In this document: piece by piece, positions 21,035 to 31,554 of the stretch
Layout: every line of letters starts with the position of its first letter
Numbering within the stretch: the stretch's first letter is position 1
Notes under the pieces: generated by a model
What the model was told of the DNA's origin: nothing
Seen by the model: the letters and a program-made list of their open reading frames with translations, nothing else
Databases searched by the model: none
Program-made: the position numbers and the translations under genes
Source of the DNA: Bryobacteraceae bacterium
GTDB lineage: Bacteria > Acidobacteriota > Terriglobia > Bryobacterales > Bryobacteraceae
Direction: 5' to 3'
NCBI GenBank assembly: GCA_030041495.1
Contig: JASHNT010000140.1
Span: 1 to 64,000, forward strand
Length of the DNA stretch: 64,000 bases

Positions 21035-21952
21035 ATGCGCCGCCAGTTTCTGGTGGCATCCGCGGCTTTCGGTTTACAGTCGCGGGCGCAGGCGCGTTCC
21101 CTCGAAGAAGAATGGCGCGAAATCGCGCGCGCAACCGACGGTACCGTAGGGGCGGCAGCGCTGTGGCTTGACTCGGGCCGGCTGGTCAGCCTGAATGGCG
21201 ACAACCGCTTTCCTCTGGCAAGCGTCTGTAAGCTTCCGCTGGCGATGAACATCCTCGCTTTGGTGGAAGAAGGCAAGCTGAAGCTGAATCGGGAGATCGA
21301 AGTCGTCCAGAGCGACCTCTGGCCTGGAGTCAGCGAGATAGCCAAGGCCTGGCCGAAGCAACGGAGCTGGCCGCTCGAAGAGATGACGCGGCTGATGGTC
21401 GCGCGGAGCGACAACACTGCCGAGGAGATCCTGTACCGGCTCGGCGGGGGCGCGCCGGCAATGGCCGCGCGATTCCGGCAATGGAAAATCGACGGAATAC
21501 GGATCGACCGCAGCGAGCGGGAATGCGCCGCCGCACAAACGGGTGCGACACCCGAGGCAAGCTATCAGGCTACTCTGCGCTATCTCGCGGATCCGCGCGA
21601 TACGGGCTCGCCGAACGGAACAGTGCAACTACTGGCCCGGTTGTTTCGGGGCGAGCTGCTATCGCGGGAGAGTACGGCGCGCATGATCGAGATGCTCAAA
21701 GCCACCAGCACCGGTCCGAAGCGACTCAAGGGCCTGCTCCCTCCCGGAACCGTTGTCGCGCACAAGACCGGCACTACCGGAGTCGTGAAGAGGCTTGCGG
21801 CAGGCACCAACGATAGCGGCGTCATTTTTCTGCCCAATGGATCGCAGATTGCCGTCTCGGTTTACATCAAAGCCAGCACCAAGGACGACGCCACGCGTGA
21901 CCGCGTCATCGCGCGCATCGCGCGGGCGGCCTACGACGCGTCGTTGTCATAA
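21035..21952 (+). CDS. Class A beta-lactamase
   Basis: A secreted serine beta-lactamase-like enzyme of about 305 residues. Numbering from the alternative GTG 21029, it has the catalytic SxxK (S65-V-C-K68), SDN (127-129), KTG (245-247) and a plausible Omega-loop glutamate in RSERE (E163). The usual ExxLN form of that loop is missing, as in the A2 subclass (PER/VEB/CfxA-like). The short N-terminal signal has two arginines (RRQFLVASAAF), so Tat export is possible. Hydrolysis of beta-lactams is inferred from the motifs; a DD-peptidase-like role is less likely. Confidence 0.88.
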   Translation: MRRQFLVASAAFGLQSRAQARSLEEEWREIARATDGTVGAAALWLDSGRLVSLNGDNRFPLASVCKLPLAMNILALVEEGKLKLNREIEVVQSDLWPGVSEIAKAWPKQRSWPLEEMTRLMVARSDNTAEEILYRLGGGAPAMAARFRQWKIDGIRIDRSERECAAAQTGATPEASYQATLRYLADPRDTGSPNGTVQLLARLFRGELLSRESTARMIEMLKATSTGPKRLKGLLPPGTVVAHKTGTTGVVKRLAAGTNDSGVIFLPNGSQIAVSVYIKASTKDDATRDRVIARIARAAYDASLS

Positions 21953-21990
21953 TACCCAGCCACGTGCTGACGTAAGATAGTACATCTAAC

Positions 21991-23652
21991 ATGTGGCCCC
22001 AAACCTACCAACCGCTGGGCGGTCTCGCGTCTTCCGCATTGTTGGCTGCCGTGCCCGTGGCCGTGATGCTGTATTTGTTGGGCGTGGCCCGCAAGCCCGC
22101 CTGGATTTCCGGATTGGCCGGATGCGGCGCGGCGTTCCTGGTGGCGGTGGCGGGATACCACATGCCGCTGGGCCTGGCGGTGAACGCGGGTCTATATGGC
22201 GCGGCGTATGGACTTCTGCCGATCGGGTGGATCGTATTCACGGCGCTGCTGCTGTACCGGCTCGCCGTGGAGACCGGGCAGTTCGAAATCATCAAGGACT
22301 CGATCGGGCATCTGACCAGCGAAAAATACCTGCAGGCCTTGGTGATTGCGTTCGCCTTCGGCGCGTTCATCGAAGGAGCTTCGGGGTTCGGCACTCCGGT
22401 CGCGGTCGCCTCGGCGATGCTGGTCGGCCTGGGTTTCGCTCCGTTTGAAGCCGCGGCGATTTGTCTTTTGGCCAACACGGCACCGGTGGCTTTCGGCGCG
22501 ATTGGAACCCCCATCGTGGGTTTGCAAAGCGTCACGGGCCTGCCCATGGGCGACCTTTCCGCCGACGTGGGCCGCCTGTGCGCGCCGCTGGCGGTGCTGG
22601 TTCCGCCGTACGTCATCGGCGTGATGTGGGGCAAGAAAGGATTGAAGCAAGCGGGCGGGGCCGCGCTGATCTGCGGAGTGGTCTTCGCGGTCGTGCAATT
22701 TCTGGTGGCGAGCTACGTGGGTCCCTATCTCACGGCAATCCTTAGCTCGATTGCGGCTATGGGCGCGATGGTGGTGGTGTGCGTGATGCGCCGGAAGTCC
22801 GGCGAGCACGGCGAAAGCGGCGAGACGCACAAGCGCCATTCGGTTGGCGCGATGCTGCTGGCTTGGTCGCCCTACATTTTTCTCGTAATTTTTGTGATGT
22901 TGCTGAACGGCGATCAGATTGTGTTGCCGAAACCCTTCGATGTTTTGTGGCCGACGGCAACACTGAAGGCGCTGAAGGCCTTCCTGAACCACGCTACGTG
23001 GGTGTTCGGGTGGCCGGGGTTGCACAATCTTGTGCTGAAAATGGCGCCCGTGGTAAAAGCGCCCGCGCCATATGCGGCCAGCTACACCTTCAACCCTCTG
23101 ACAACCAGCGGCACGGCTGCTCTGTATGCCACGCTCGCGTCAGCCATTCTTCTGCGTGTCTCGCCCTCCAAGCTGGCGCGCGTAACCTGGCTGACGATGA
23201 AACAGCTCGCTCTGCCGACTCTCACTATCGCCAGCGTGCTCGCATTGGCGTACCTGATGAATTATTCCGGCGCAACGGCCACGCTGGGGCTGACGTTCTC
23301 GGCGAGCGGCCGGCTGTTTCCGTTCTTCAGTACGCTGCTGGGCTGGATCGGCGTGTTCTTGACCGGCAGCGACACTTCGGCCAACGCGCTGTTCGGAAAC
23401 CTGCAAGCGGTGACGGCCAATGCGCTGGGATTCAATCCCACGCTGATGGCCTCGGCCAATTCAGCCGGCGGCGTGATGGGCAAGATGATCAGCGTCCAGA
23501 GCATCGCGGTGGCGGGAGCCGCCACCGAGTTGAGCCGTAAGGAAGAAGGGGAGCTCATGCGGTTCACCGTCAAGCACAGCATTTTTCTTGCATCGCTGAC
23601 CGGTGTGGTGGCGCTGATTTACGCCTACGTGGTGCCGCACTGGGTGCGGTAG
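21991..23652 (+). CDS. lldP: L-lactate permease (LctP family)
   Basis: A 553-residue inner-membrane carrier importing lactate/glycolate with protons. Family hallmarks include GAFIEGASGFGTPVAVASAML, ANTAPVAFGAIGTPIVGLQ and, near the C-terminus, FLTGSDTSANALFGNLQ and SANSAGGVMGKMISVQSIA. There are about 13 hydrophobic spans. It follows the beta-lactamase by 38 bases and is convergent with the sensor kinase gene; no lactate dehydrogenase gene is adjacent. Confidence 0.95.
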   Translation: MWPQTYQPLGGLASSALLAAVPVAVMLYLLGVARKPAWISGLAGCGAAFLVAVAGYHMPLGLAVNAGLYGAAYGLLPIGWIVFTALLLYRLAVETGQFEIIKDSIGHLTSEKYLQALVIAFAFGAFIEGASGFGTPVAVASAMLVGLGFAPFEAAAICLLANTAPVAFGAIGTPIVGLQSVTGLPMGDLSADVGRLCAPLAVLVPPYVIGVMWGKKGLKQAGGAALICGVVFAVVQFLVASYVGPYLTAILSSIAAMGAMVVVCVMRRKSGEHGESGETHKRHSVGAMLLAWSPYIFLVIFVMLLNGDQIVLPKPFDVLWPTATLKALKAFLNHATWVFGWPGLHNLVLKMAPVVKAPAPYAASYTFNPLTTSGTAALYATLASAILLRVSPSKLARVTWLTMKQLALPTLTIASVLALAYLMNYSGATATLGLTFSASGRLFPFFSTLLGWIGVFLTGSDTSANALFGNLQAVTANALGFNPTLMASANSAGGVMGKMISVQSIAVAGAATELSRKEEGELMRFTVKHSIFLASLTGVVALIYAYVVPHWVR

Positions 23653-23661
23653 GCCTGATCC

Positions 23662-25020
23662 TTAGGCGGGCAGAACCAACCTCGCTTCGCAGCCCGGCCC
23701 ATTGGCGCGATTGCGCAGGGCGAGCGAACCTCCGTGCGCCTCGGCGATCTGGCGGCTCAGCACCAGGCCGATCCCGGAGCCTCCCGGCTTGGTGGTGAAA
23801 AACGGGACGAACAGGTTGCCGGTGTTAGAGAGGCCCGGGCCTTCGTCTTCGATCAGGACTTCGAGCAAGGAGCCGTGCCGATTCCAGGTGAGCGTGACGC
23901 CGCCGCCGGTTTCAAGCGCCGCGTCCACGGCGTTGCGCAGGAGATTGATCAGGAGCTGCTCGAGCTGATCGCAATCGCCCTGGATTTCCAGCGCCGGGCC
24001 GGGCTCGACCACGACTGGCAAACGCTGTTCGAGACCGGCCACCTGGCGGATCCAGGAGCCGACGTCCATCGGCGCGAGCTGCGGGCGAGGCAACTTTGCC
24101 AAGCGCGCGTAAGCACCCATGAAGCGGCTGAGGCTTTCGCTGCGTGAGGCGATAATGGAGAGTCCGCGGCGGGCGTCTTCCTTCCAGTCGGCATCGTCTA
24201 CCGCGGAGCCGTTGCGCTGGAGCATCGATTCCAGGCTGCCGGCGATGGATTTGATGGGCGCGAGGGAATTATTCAGCTCGTGGCCGAGCACGCGCACCAG
24301 CCTTTGCCAGGCCTGCAATTCTTCTTCGCGCAGGGCCCGCGTGAGATCGGTGACAACCAGCAGTTGATGCGGCAAGCCGCCTTCGCGGAATTGCGAGCGG
24401 TGAATGCCCCAGCGGCCCGCGCCGGGAGCGAAGGTTCGCTGCACGGTCTGCATCTCATCGCCTTCCAGATATTCGGCGAGGCCAAGGGCGCGCGCGTCGT
24501 CGTTCAGCATACGCTCCGAAGGCCGGCCGAGCAGGCGCTCACCGGCGCGGTTCACTAGGCGCAGGTGGTTATCGCTGTCGAAGGCGAAGATGGCGACGTC
24601 GATTTCTTCCATCACCTTCCGCAGGAGAGTGGTTGCCTCAAGAGCGCCCAGCCGCTGGGCGCGCAGTGTGGTGCCCATGGCGTTGATCTGGGTCATCACG
24701 TCGGCGAGCGCATCTTCGTTGGCGGCGGCTCGCGCGCGGATGGAGTAGTCTCCCTCGCGCATGGCTTCAAGGAGATTCGAAAAAGTGCGTAACGGCGAAG
24801 CGACTCGCTCGCGCACGGCTCCGGCGCAGCCCCACCATACCAGCACGACCACCACGGTGAGGGTCCACTGCATGCGCGGCTCATAGGAGCCGGTCCAAAG
24901 AAGGATCATCGCGACCGCCACGGCAGGTGCGCCCGCGCCGAGTGCCAGCAGGAACATGCGCTGCTCATGCGAGGGGCGCAGATTCTCGAACCAATGTGGA
25001 ACTTCCATGGCGCGTTGCAC
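23662..25020 (-). CDS. NtrY-like sensor histidine kinase
   Basis: A 452-residue membrane kinase. Two N-terminal membrane helices (about 22-42 and 50-68) leave almost no periplasmic loop. A HAMP-like region, a PAS-like domain (about 135-235; VAIFAFDSDNHLRLVNRAG), the phosphoacceptor H247 in VLGHELNNSLAPIKS, and a GHKL ATPase (LINLLRNAVDAA, DEGPGLS, GGSGIGLVLSRQIAEAHGG) follow. This layout is that of NtrY/AtoS-type kinases. GTG 25020 has GAGG five bases upstream. It lies 33 bases after its cognate sigma-54 regulator. Confidence 0.92.
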   Translation of the reverse strand: MQRAMEVPHWFENLRPSHEQRMFLLALGAGAPAVAVAMILLWTGSYEPRMQWTLTVVVVLVWWGCAGAVRERVASPLRTFSNLLEAMREGDYSIRARAAANEDALADVMTQINAMGTTLRAQRLGALEATTLLRKVMEEIDVAIFAFDSDNHLRLVNRAGERLLGRPSERMLNDDARALGLAEYLEGDEMQTVQRTFAPGAGRWGIHRSQFREGGLPHQLLVVTDLTRALREEELQAWQRLVRVLGHELNNSLAPIKSIAGSLESMLQRNGSAVDDADWKEDARRGLSIIASRSESLSRFMGAYARLAKLPRPQLAPMDVGSWIRQVAGLEQRLPVVVEPGPALEIQGDCDQLEQLLINLLRNAVDAALETGGGVTLTWNRHGSLLEVLIEDEGPGLSNTGNLFVPFFTTKPGGSGIGLVLSRQIAEAHGGSLALRNRANGPGCEARLVLPA

Positions 25021-25053
25021 GGGACCTCGCTTTTCCTACAATCCGAATCGAAC

Positions 25054-26412
<1,359 letters not shown>

Positions 26413-26459
26413 TTCTCTGGCTTTGATTGTACCGAGGTTCCTCGTGCGTACAATGGATC

Positions 26460-27005
26460 ATGTTTCGCGCGATGCTTGGTCCGGGCGTCGAGCTGCGACT
26501 GCTGGAAGAGCGGCACGCAGGCGTGCTGTTCGCCTTGGTGGATCGCGAACGGCTGTATCTGCGGCAATGGCTATCCTGGGTGGATTTGCGGTCGAGCGAA
26601 GCGGACATTCTGGATTTCATTCGCGGCGTGCTGGCGCAGTTCTCCTCGAACCAGGGTTTTTCGGCCGGCATCTGGGCCGATGGCTCGCTGGCGGGCGTGA
26701 TCACGTTGCACAAGATCGATTGGCGGGACCGCAGCGGCGAAATCGGCTATTGGTTGGCGCGGGAGTTTCACGGGCACGGAATCATGACGGACGCCGCGCG
26801 AGCCGTGACCGAGCACGCTTTGGTGGAGCTGGAGTTGAATCGCGTAGAGATCCGCTGCGCGGTGGACAACGTCAAAAGCGCGGCGATCCCGAAGCGGCTC
26901 GGATTCAAATGTGACGGCGTGCTACGGCAGGCTTCGCTGCGGGAAGGGCAATACCGGGATCTGGAAGTGTACTCAATGTTGCGCTCGGAATACCGGCGTC
27001 ACTGA
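26460..27005 (+). CDS. GNAT acetyltransferase (RimJ/RimL-like)
   Basis: A 181-residue acetyl-CoA-dependent acetyltransferase similar to ribosomal-protein N-acetyltransferases. It has VELRLLEERHAGVLF at the start, GEIGYWLAREFHGHGIMTDA (acetyl-CoA pyrophosphate site) and NRVEIRCAVDNVKSAAIPKRLGF. ATG 26460 fits the family; upstream codons fall in the divergent promoter region. Its 3' end overlaps the convergent pseudopilin-like gene by seven bases. Confidence 0.9.
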   Translation: MFRAMLGPGVELRLLEERHAGVLFALVDRERLYLRQWLSWVDLRSSEADILDFIRGVLAQFSSNQGFSAGIWADGSLAGVITLHKIDWRDRSGEIGYWLAREFHGHGIMTDAARAVTEHALVELELNRVEIRCAVDNVKSAAIPKRLGFKCDGVLRQASLREGQYRDLEVYSMLRSEYRRH

Positions 27006-28756
27006 TTGGTCGTTGCGCCGAAGGGACCGACCGGAACAGGAGGGGCGCCGGTGCCGCCGGAGTTGCCGAAGCCGGAATTACCGAAAGGCGAGCTGGGTGC
27101 GGCGCCCCCGGTACCGGGAGCGGCTGTTCCAAACGGAGTTGAGCCGGGCGAGGTGGAACCGGGGAAGGGTGAAGCAGCACCGGGGGCTCCTGGAGCGCCG
27201 GGCGTGGCGGGTCCTCCAGCCGGGATGCCGCCGGAACCATTGGGTCCCTGCGGAGCTTGCAACGTGAGTCCGCTGCCGCCGGCCAGTTGGCTGGGCTGGA
27301 AAACGAACTCCCACTCCTGATACTTGGTGCGATCGGCGTAAGACTTGATCGTCACGCCCTTGTAGGTGCTCGCGACGCCTGCCAATCCACCTGCACCAGT
27401 CGGGGCCTGGTTGGGGCCAATGCCGGGAGGAGGTTGACGGGGCTGGGTGAGCAGGTTGTTGATGAGATTCATGGCCTGATTCGCCGCTCCGGACGCTCCT
27501 GGAGCAGCCCCTCCGAAGCCCGGTACGCCGGGAGGCCCGCCCGCATTTCCGCTCGAGAGCTGCTGAGGCGCGAAGGGGTTGGAGTTGGCGACAGGATTCG
27601 AAAATCCGAATTGACTCTGGTTCTGCTGCTGCGCGGCCGTGGGTTGACCGAAGCCGGACGTAGAAAGATTCGGCGGGACGAATCCCTGATTGGTCATGGG
27701 GAAGTTGGTCCCGGGAAGATTGACGGGAGCGGGAGAACCGGGGTTCACGCCGGTCTGGGTGATTTGACTCGTGCCGCCCAGACCCGCATTCGGATTCACA
27801 AACGGATTCGTCGCGCTGAACGGATTGACAGGCGCCTGGCCATTCTGATTGGGACCATTCGGATTCACGCCTCCGGTCGGATTGACATTCTGGCCGGCGT
27901 TGTTGCCGGCCGAATTTATACCCGGCTGGTTCACACCCGGCTGGTTCACACCCGGCTGACCGGGCTGCGTTGCACCGGGAACAGGCCCTCCCACGGCTCC
28001 AGGGAGGTTGGCCGGAGGCGAGTTGTAGCCGTTGGGATAGAGCGAAATCGGCGGCAGAGCGGCCGGGTTGAAGGGCTGATAGCCTGGGTCGCTGTTGGAT
28101 GGCGCAGCGGGGGCACCGCCAGCGATGTTCTGATAACTGGAATTCGGCACCATGGTCAGATCGCTCGCGTGGCGCTGGACCTGCGCGTTGACCTGAGGAG
28201 GAGCGTTGGGGTCAGTAGCCTCGGCGGTGCTGAGCGGCGACGTCAGGGAGAAGCCTGTGGTAGGGGTTGCCGCGCCGGTGCCGGCGAGAGCTCCGCCTGG
28301 CACTACCGAACCGCCTGGCGCACCGGGAGCCCCCGGCGTTGCTTGCCCGCCCGGAGCGCCTTGCGCGGGCGGAGGAGTCACCAGTGAATCGGTGAGGAAA
28401 GCTCCGTTGGTGTGGATCAGCCGCCAGTCGGCCTTTCCCGTGTAGGGATCGACGAAGCGCTCGCGCAAGTAGCGGTGGTTGTTGGTGCTTTCCAGATCGT
28501 CGAGCTTGGTAGGCCACTGATGATTGTTAGAGACGTAGTAGAGATAGACGGCGCGCTTGTATTCTTCGCCGCGGTCGATCAGTATCTGCTCTTTTTCGCG
28601 TTCGCCTTCGAAGGCATAGCGCGGCACCTGCATGTACAGCATCAACGCCACCGCGGAAGCCATCAGGAAAACCAGCAGCAGGACGAAGCCACGCTCGTTT
28701 TTGCGTTTCCACCGGACCCGCCGAGGAGCTTGCCGGGTGCCCATCGATGGTATCAT
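26999..28756 (-). CDS. Large pseudopilin-like protein with Pro/Gly/Asn-rich C-terminus
   Basis: 585 residues, unlike any standard pilin in length. The N-terminus has a basic leader and then ERGFVLLLVFLMASAVALML, a prepilin-peptidase-like G-F junction and hydrophobic helix, but the usual Glu at +5 is a Leu. A short GspG-like stretch follows (QWPTKLDDLE). From about residue 120 to the end the protein is low-complexity Pro/Gly/Asn/Gln/Ala, with short tandem repeats. Last gene of the pilus/secretion operon; its ATG overlaps the upstream stop (ATGA). It may be an anchor or surface-exposed component. Function is unknown. Confidence 0.8.
   Translation of the reverse strand: MIPSMGTRQAPRRVRWKRKNERGFVLLLVFLMASAVALMLYMQVPRYAFEGEREKEQILIDRGEEYKRAVYLYYVSNNHQWPTKLDDLESTNNHRYLRERFVDPYTGKADWRLIHTNGAFLTDSLVTPPPAQGAPGGQATPGAPGAPGGSVVPGGALAGTGAATPTTGFSLTSPLSTAEATDPNAPPQVNAQVQRHASDLTMVPNSSYQNIAGGAPAAPSNSDPGYQPFNPAALPPISLYPNGYNSPPANLPGAVGGPVPGATQPGQPGVNQPGVNQPGINSAGNNAGQNVNPTGGVNPNGPNQNGQAPVNPFSATNPFVNPNAGLGGTSQITQTGVNPGSPAPVNLPGTNFPMTNQGFVPPNLSTSGFGQPTAAQQQNQSQFGFSNPVANSNPFAPQQLSSGNAGGPPGVPGFGGAAPGASGAANQAMNLINNLLTQPRQPPPGIGPNQAPTGAGGLAGVASTYKGVTIKSYADRTKYQEWEFVFQPSQLAGGSGLTLQAPQGPNGSGGIPAGGPATPGAPGAPGAASPFPGSTSPGSTPFGTAAPGTGGAAPSSPFGNSGFGNSGGTGAPPVPVGPFGATTNQ
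27921..27950 (-). repeat. 15-bp tandem repeat within the pseudopilin-like gene
   Basis: CCCGGCTGGTTCACA occurs twice in tandem, with a third partial copy directly after. It encodes repeated NQPGV units in the low-complexity domain. The number of copies could vary between strains by slippage without changing the frame, because the unit is 15 bp. Confidence 0.85.
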
Positions 28757-29532
28757 TGTTGATCCGCCGGCATTTTGAGCGTTTCCTGATGGTGGGTTTG
28801 CGTATCCTCCACGTCCGCCGACCGGATACCGATGTGAAGGATTTTGTAGCGGTCCTGGATCATTTCGCCTTCACTCTTAGCATAAATCGTTCCATTGGTT
28901 GGATCGCCTTCGATGAACAATCCCTGCAGCGCGCCAGCAGCGGGTTTACCGGCGTAGCCATAATATTTGAACGGAATTGGAGGGGAAGGCGGAGTGGCCG
29001 CCTTGGGTGCGCCCGCCGGGCCTCCTTTTGACGCGGCGGCGGGCGGCGGAACCGGGACGGGCGCGGGAACGATCTTCGCAACTGGGGGTGTGGGCGGCTC
29101 AGGAGGCTTGGAGTAATCGAACAGGCTGCTGGAGCCGCCTTCGAGCGGCACGGCGCGGACCCTGGCCAGCAGTTCGAGGTCAATACGCGGGTCGACCTTG
29201 CTCACGTCCAGATCGTCGGGCTTCTTCATGGAGGGGATCCAGGTGTCGCTGCCGGATCCTCCCAGAGGAGTGCTCCGGTCCACGGAGGAGTTCTGCAGGC
29301 CATGCGCGGCGCTCTCGCCTTTCGGTTCGGTGGGCTGGTTTTGCCCTGCCTGACTGGGCAATGGCTCAATGGGGGCGGGCGCGGCGGCTATCGGCGCGGG
29401 GGCGACATTGGCAGAGACGGAGCTATCGGAGCGGTTCTCAAGCCAATAGACGACTCCGCCGATGACCAGGATCGCGCCCAGCAGAGCCAGCTTCTTGGGC
29501 TCGGCGCCGACGCTGCTGGGGGCCAACTTCAT
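28753..29532 (-). CDS. PilP/GspC-like pilus or type II secretion accessory protein
   Basis: A 259-residue inner-membrane protein with one N-terminal helix (LALLGAILVIGGVVYWL), a Pro/Ala-rich linker (30-175) and a small C-terminal beta domain (PFKYYGYAGKP, then GTIYAKSEGEMIQDRYKILHIG) reminiscent of the PilP/GspC homology-region fold. Its position after PilM-N-O supports the PilP role of joining the inner-membrane complex to the secretin. It overlaps both neighbours by four bases. No secretin gene is in the window. Confidence 0.7.
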   Translation of the reverse strand: MKLAPSSVGAEPKKLALLGAILVIGGVVYWLENRSDSSVSANVAPAPIAAAPAPIEPLPSQAGQNQPTEPKGESAAHGLQNSSVDRSTPLGGSGSDTWIPSMKKPDDLDVSKVDPRIDLELLARVRAVPLEGGSSSLFDYSKPPEPPTPPVAKIVPAPVPVPPPAAASKGGPAGAPKAATPPSPPIPFKYYGYAGKPAAGALQGLFIEGDPTNGTIYAKSEGEMIQDRYKILHIGIRSADVEDTQTHHQETLKMPADQQ

Positions 29533-30116
29533 TCGCCGTCCGTCTCCCTCACGAAGGCGTCCATCTTCATGCTGACCGTCAGCTCTTTCGAATCCGGTTG
29601 CGGAGCGGCGTTGAGCGATTCGATGATCAACAGCAACGGAGATTGATCGATCGAGTGCACGAACTTCAGCAGGTCCGCGTACTGACCCTCGTAATTGGCG
29701 GTGATGGCTACCATTCCGAGTGTGTCAGAGCCCTCGATCGGCTGGACGTGGAGCTCGGTGCCTTTCGGTTTGATCTTGGCGGCGGCGGCGGCGCGCTGTA
29801 GCTCAGAAGTGATGGTCCCGGCATAGGTGCGCACGGGCATGAAATATTGTTCGATGAACTTGTCGCCTTCCTCGCGGCCCTCGGAGACCGAAAGAGCATG
29901 CTGGCGGGTCTGTTCAAGAGCGGCGCGCCTGGAGACGATTTGTGTATTCAAGGACGCGGCCTGACGCGCAAGAGCCTCGGGAGAGCCGCCGGGAGGGAAC
30001 TCCAGCAGGCCCGCCGCAATCAGGTTCGCAGCCAGCAATACACCCAGAATTACACGCACGACGAATTTGGGATCGCGCAGCCGGATTGAAACCGAACCGT
30101 TAGAGTTTTTGGCCAT
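29529..30116 (-). CDS. PilO-like pilus assembly protein
   Basis: A 195-residue bitopic protein: short cytoplasmic part, one membrane helix (VILGVLLAANLIAAGLL), a coiled coil and a ferredoxin-like periplasmic domain ending in LTVSMKMDAFV. This is the PilO architecture that heterodimerises with PilN. ATG 30116 gives the expected topology; codons further upstream belong to the overlapping pilN gene. It overlaps pilN by 17 bases and the PilP-like gene by 4. Confidence 0.8.
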   Translation of the reverse strand: MAKNSNGSVSIRLRDPKFVVRVILGVLLAANLIAAGLLEFPPGGSPEALARQAASLNTQIVSRRAALEQTRQHALSVSEGREEGDKFIEQYFMPVRTYAGTITSELQRAAAAAKIKPKGTELHVQPIEGSDTLGMVAITANYEGQYADLLKFVHSIDQSPLLLIIESLNAAPQPDSKELTVSMKMDAFVRETDGE

Positions 30117-30669
30117 ATTCCACGGTGAAGTGATACTCGTACAGTTTCTGGTTTTGCGAGGGCGGATCCCAGCTCTGCAGAATGACGGGGCCGAAGCGCG
30201 GCGAGGCCTGCAGTGCGTTGAAGAAGTCCTGGCTGGGGGCCCAGTCATCCATGCCAACGGTCATATCCAGCGAGACTTCCTGGCGCGAATGAATCTTGGG
30301 CAGGCGGATCGAGATCACGCGGACGTTGTAGGGTTTGACGTTCTCGAGGTCGGCGAAGATGCGGGTCCAGGAGATAGACTTGCGGTCCACCAGGGCGTTC
30401 AACAGAATGCTGCGCTGGAACACTTCGGCGTTGCCGGGCCGCTTCAAATCCTGTTCAAACCTGGCTTGTTCGGCGTTGACGGCGGCAAGCTGCTGGCTGA
30501 GCTGGGCGACTTCAAGGTGGGCGTCGCCGGCTTGGCCACGATTGCCGCGGATCAGCATAATCTGCAACGCCAACAGTCCCACCAGCAGGACCGCGCAGAC
30601 CGCGGAGCCGGCCAGCATGGGCCGGTCGTGGCGGAAGGGCTCGCTGGCGAGATTGATCGGAATGCGCAT
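30100..30669 (-). CDS. PilN-like fimbrial assembly protein
   Basis: 189 residues. The cytoplasmic start MRIPINLASEP is the conserved INL motif that docks onto PilM. A membrane helix (LAGSAVCAVLLVGLLALQIM), a coiled coil and a periplasmic domain with RIFADLENVKPYNVRVISI follow. Start at 30669 shares one base with the PilM-like stop (TAATG). Part of the inner-membrane assembly platform. Confidence 0.87.
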   Translation of the reverse strand: MRIPINLASEPFRHDRPMLAGSAVCAVLLVGLLALQIMLIRGNRGQAGDAHLEVAQLSQQLAAVNAEQARFEQDLKRPGNAEVFQRSILLNALVDRKSISWTRIFADLENVKPYNVRVISIRLPKIHSRQEVSLDMTVGMDDWAPSQDFFNALQASPRFGPVILQSWDPPSQNQKLYEYHFTVEYGQKL

Positions 30670-31553
30670 TAAAGATTCGCCGCCTCCAGATATCCCAGCA
30701 GGCCGGCGTTGAACGGTCCGGCTGCGCCGAAACGGCCGCGCAGAAACTCGCTTTCGCAGGGCAGATTTTCGAGCGGCTCCGGGAATCCACACAGAATCAC
30801 ACGCTGGATGGGCGCACGAAGCTCGTCTTCGGCGTACGCGAAGGTCGGATAGAGGACGGAGCGGATTTCTTCGTCCGTAGTCTCCTCGGTGGTTTGTTCC
30901 AATTCCAGGCACCGGAACAGGCGCAGCTTTCCGGCGGCCACCACCATCACCGTCAGCGTTTTTCCGGCGAGCTTGGCGAGCATCGCGGATTCCTGGCCCT
31001 TGTAAAGATTCAGCATGGCGAGGCCGGAGACGGTTACCTCACCGGCGTGAAAACCGGCATTGCGGAACAGGGCTTCATAGCGGGCCAGGACTTCCAAAGC
31101 GATGGTCACGGCGACCACGTCGGTTTTGGATTTTTTGTCGCCCCCCGGCTGCACGTAGTAGCCGACGGCGGCGGAATCGATGTCAAAAGGTATGGTCTTC
31201 TTCACGCGAAAGCGGACCAGCGAGGCTTGCTCGGCTGGAACCGAGGGGAAGGAATCGAAATCCAGCACGCTCACGCGCGCGCAGGCATCCGGCAGCAGCA
31301 CGGCGGCGGTGCGGCGCTTGGCGCTTCTAGATGCGCCCGCCTTCATAGCAGCGGCTGCGCCCAGCACGGGCAGAATCAGATCGACGTGGCGCAGGTTGTC
31401 TTCGACGGGCGAGGCTTCCAAAGCCCCTGCGGGCAGAGGCTCGAAACCCGTGTCCGTGCCCGTGGCGTGCGCCACGCCGGCCTCGGACAGCTCGAAGACG
31501 TGCGCAGGCGGAGGGTCCTTGACCAGCCTCGAAATGGATTCCCACACAGACAT
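30669..31553 (-). CDS. PilM-like actin-fold pilus assembly ATPase
   Basis: A 294-residue cytoplasmic protein of the PilM/FtsA-like group, the partner that binds the INL tail of PilN. Recognisable stretches include FRVKKTIPFDIDSAAVGYYV, VAVTIALEVLARYEALFRNAG and SGLAMLNLYK. It is shorter than typical PilM (about 350), and the N-terminal phosphate-binding loop is hard to see, so nucleotide binding may be degenerate. It starts one base after the GspE/PilB stop. Confidence 0.78.
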   Translation of the reverse strand: MSVWESISRLVKDPPPAHVFELSEAGVAHATGTDTGFEPLPAGALEASPVEDNLRHVDLILPVLGAAAAMKAGASRSAKRRTAAVLLPDACARVSVLDFDSFPSVPAEQASLVRFRVKKTIPFDIDSAAVGYYVQPGGDKKSKTDVVAVTIALEVLARYEALFRNAGFHAGEVTVSGLAMLNLYKGQESAMLAKLAGKTLTVMVVAAGKLRLFRCLELEQTTEETTDEEIRSVLYPTFAYAEDELRAPIQRVILCGFPEPLENLPCESEFLRGRFGAAGPFNAGLLGYLEAANL

Positions 31554-31554
31554 G

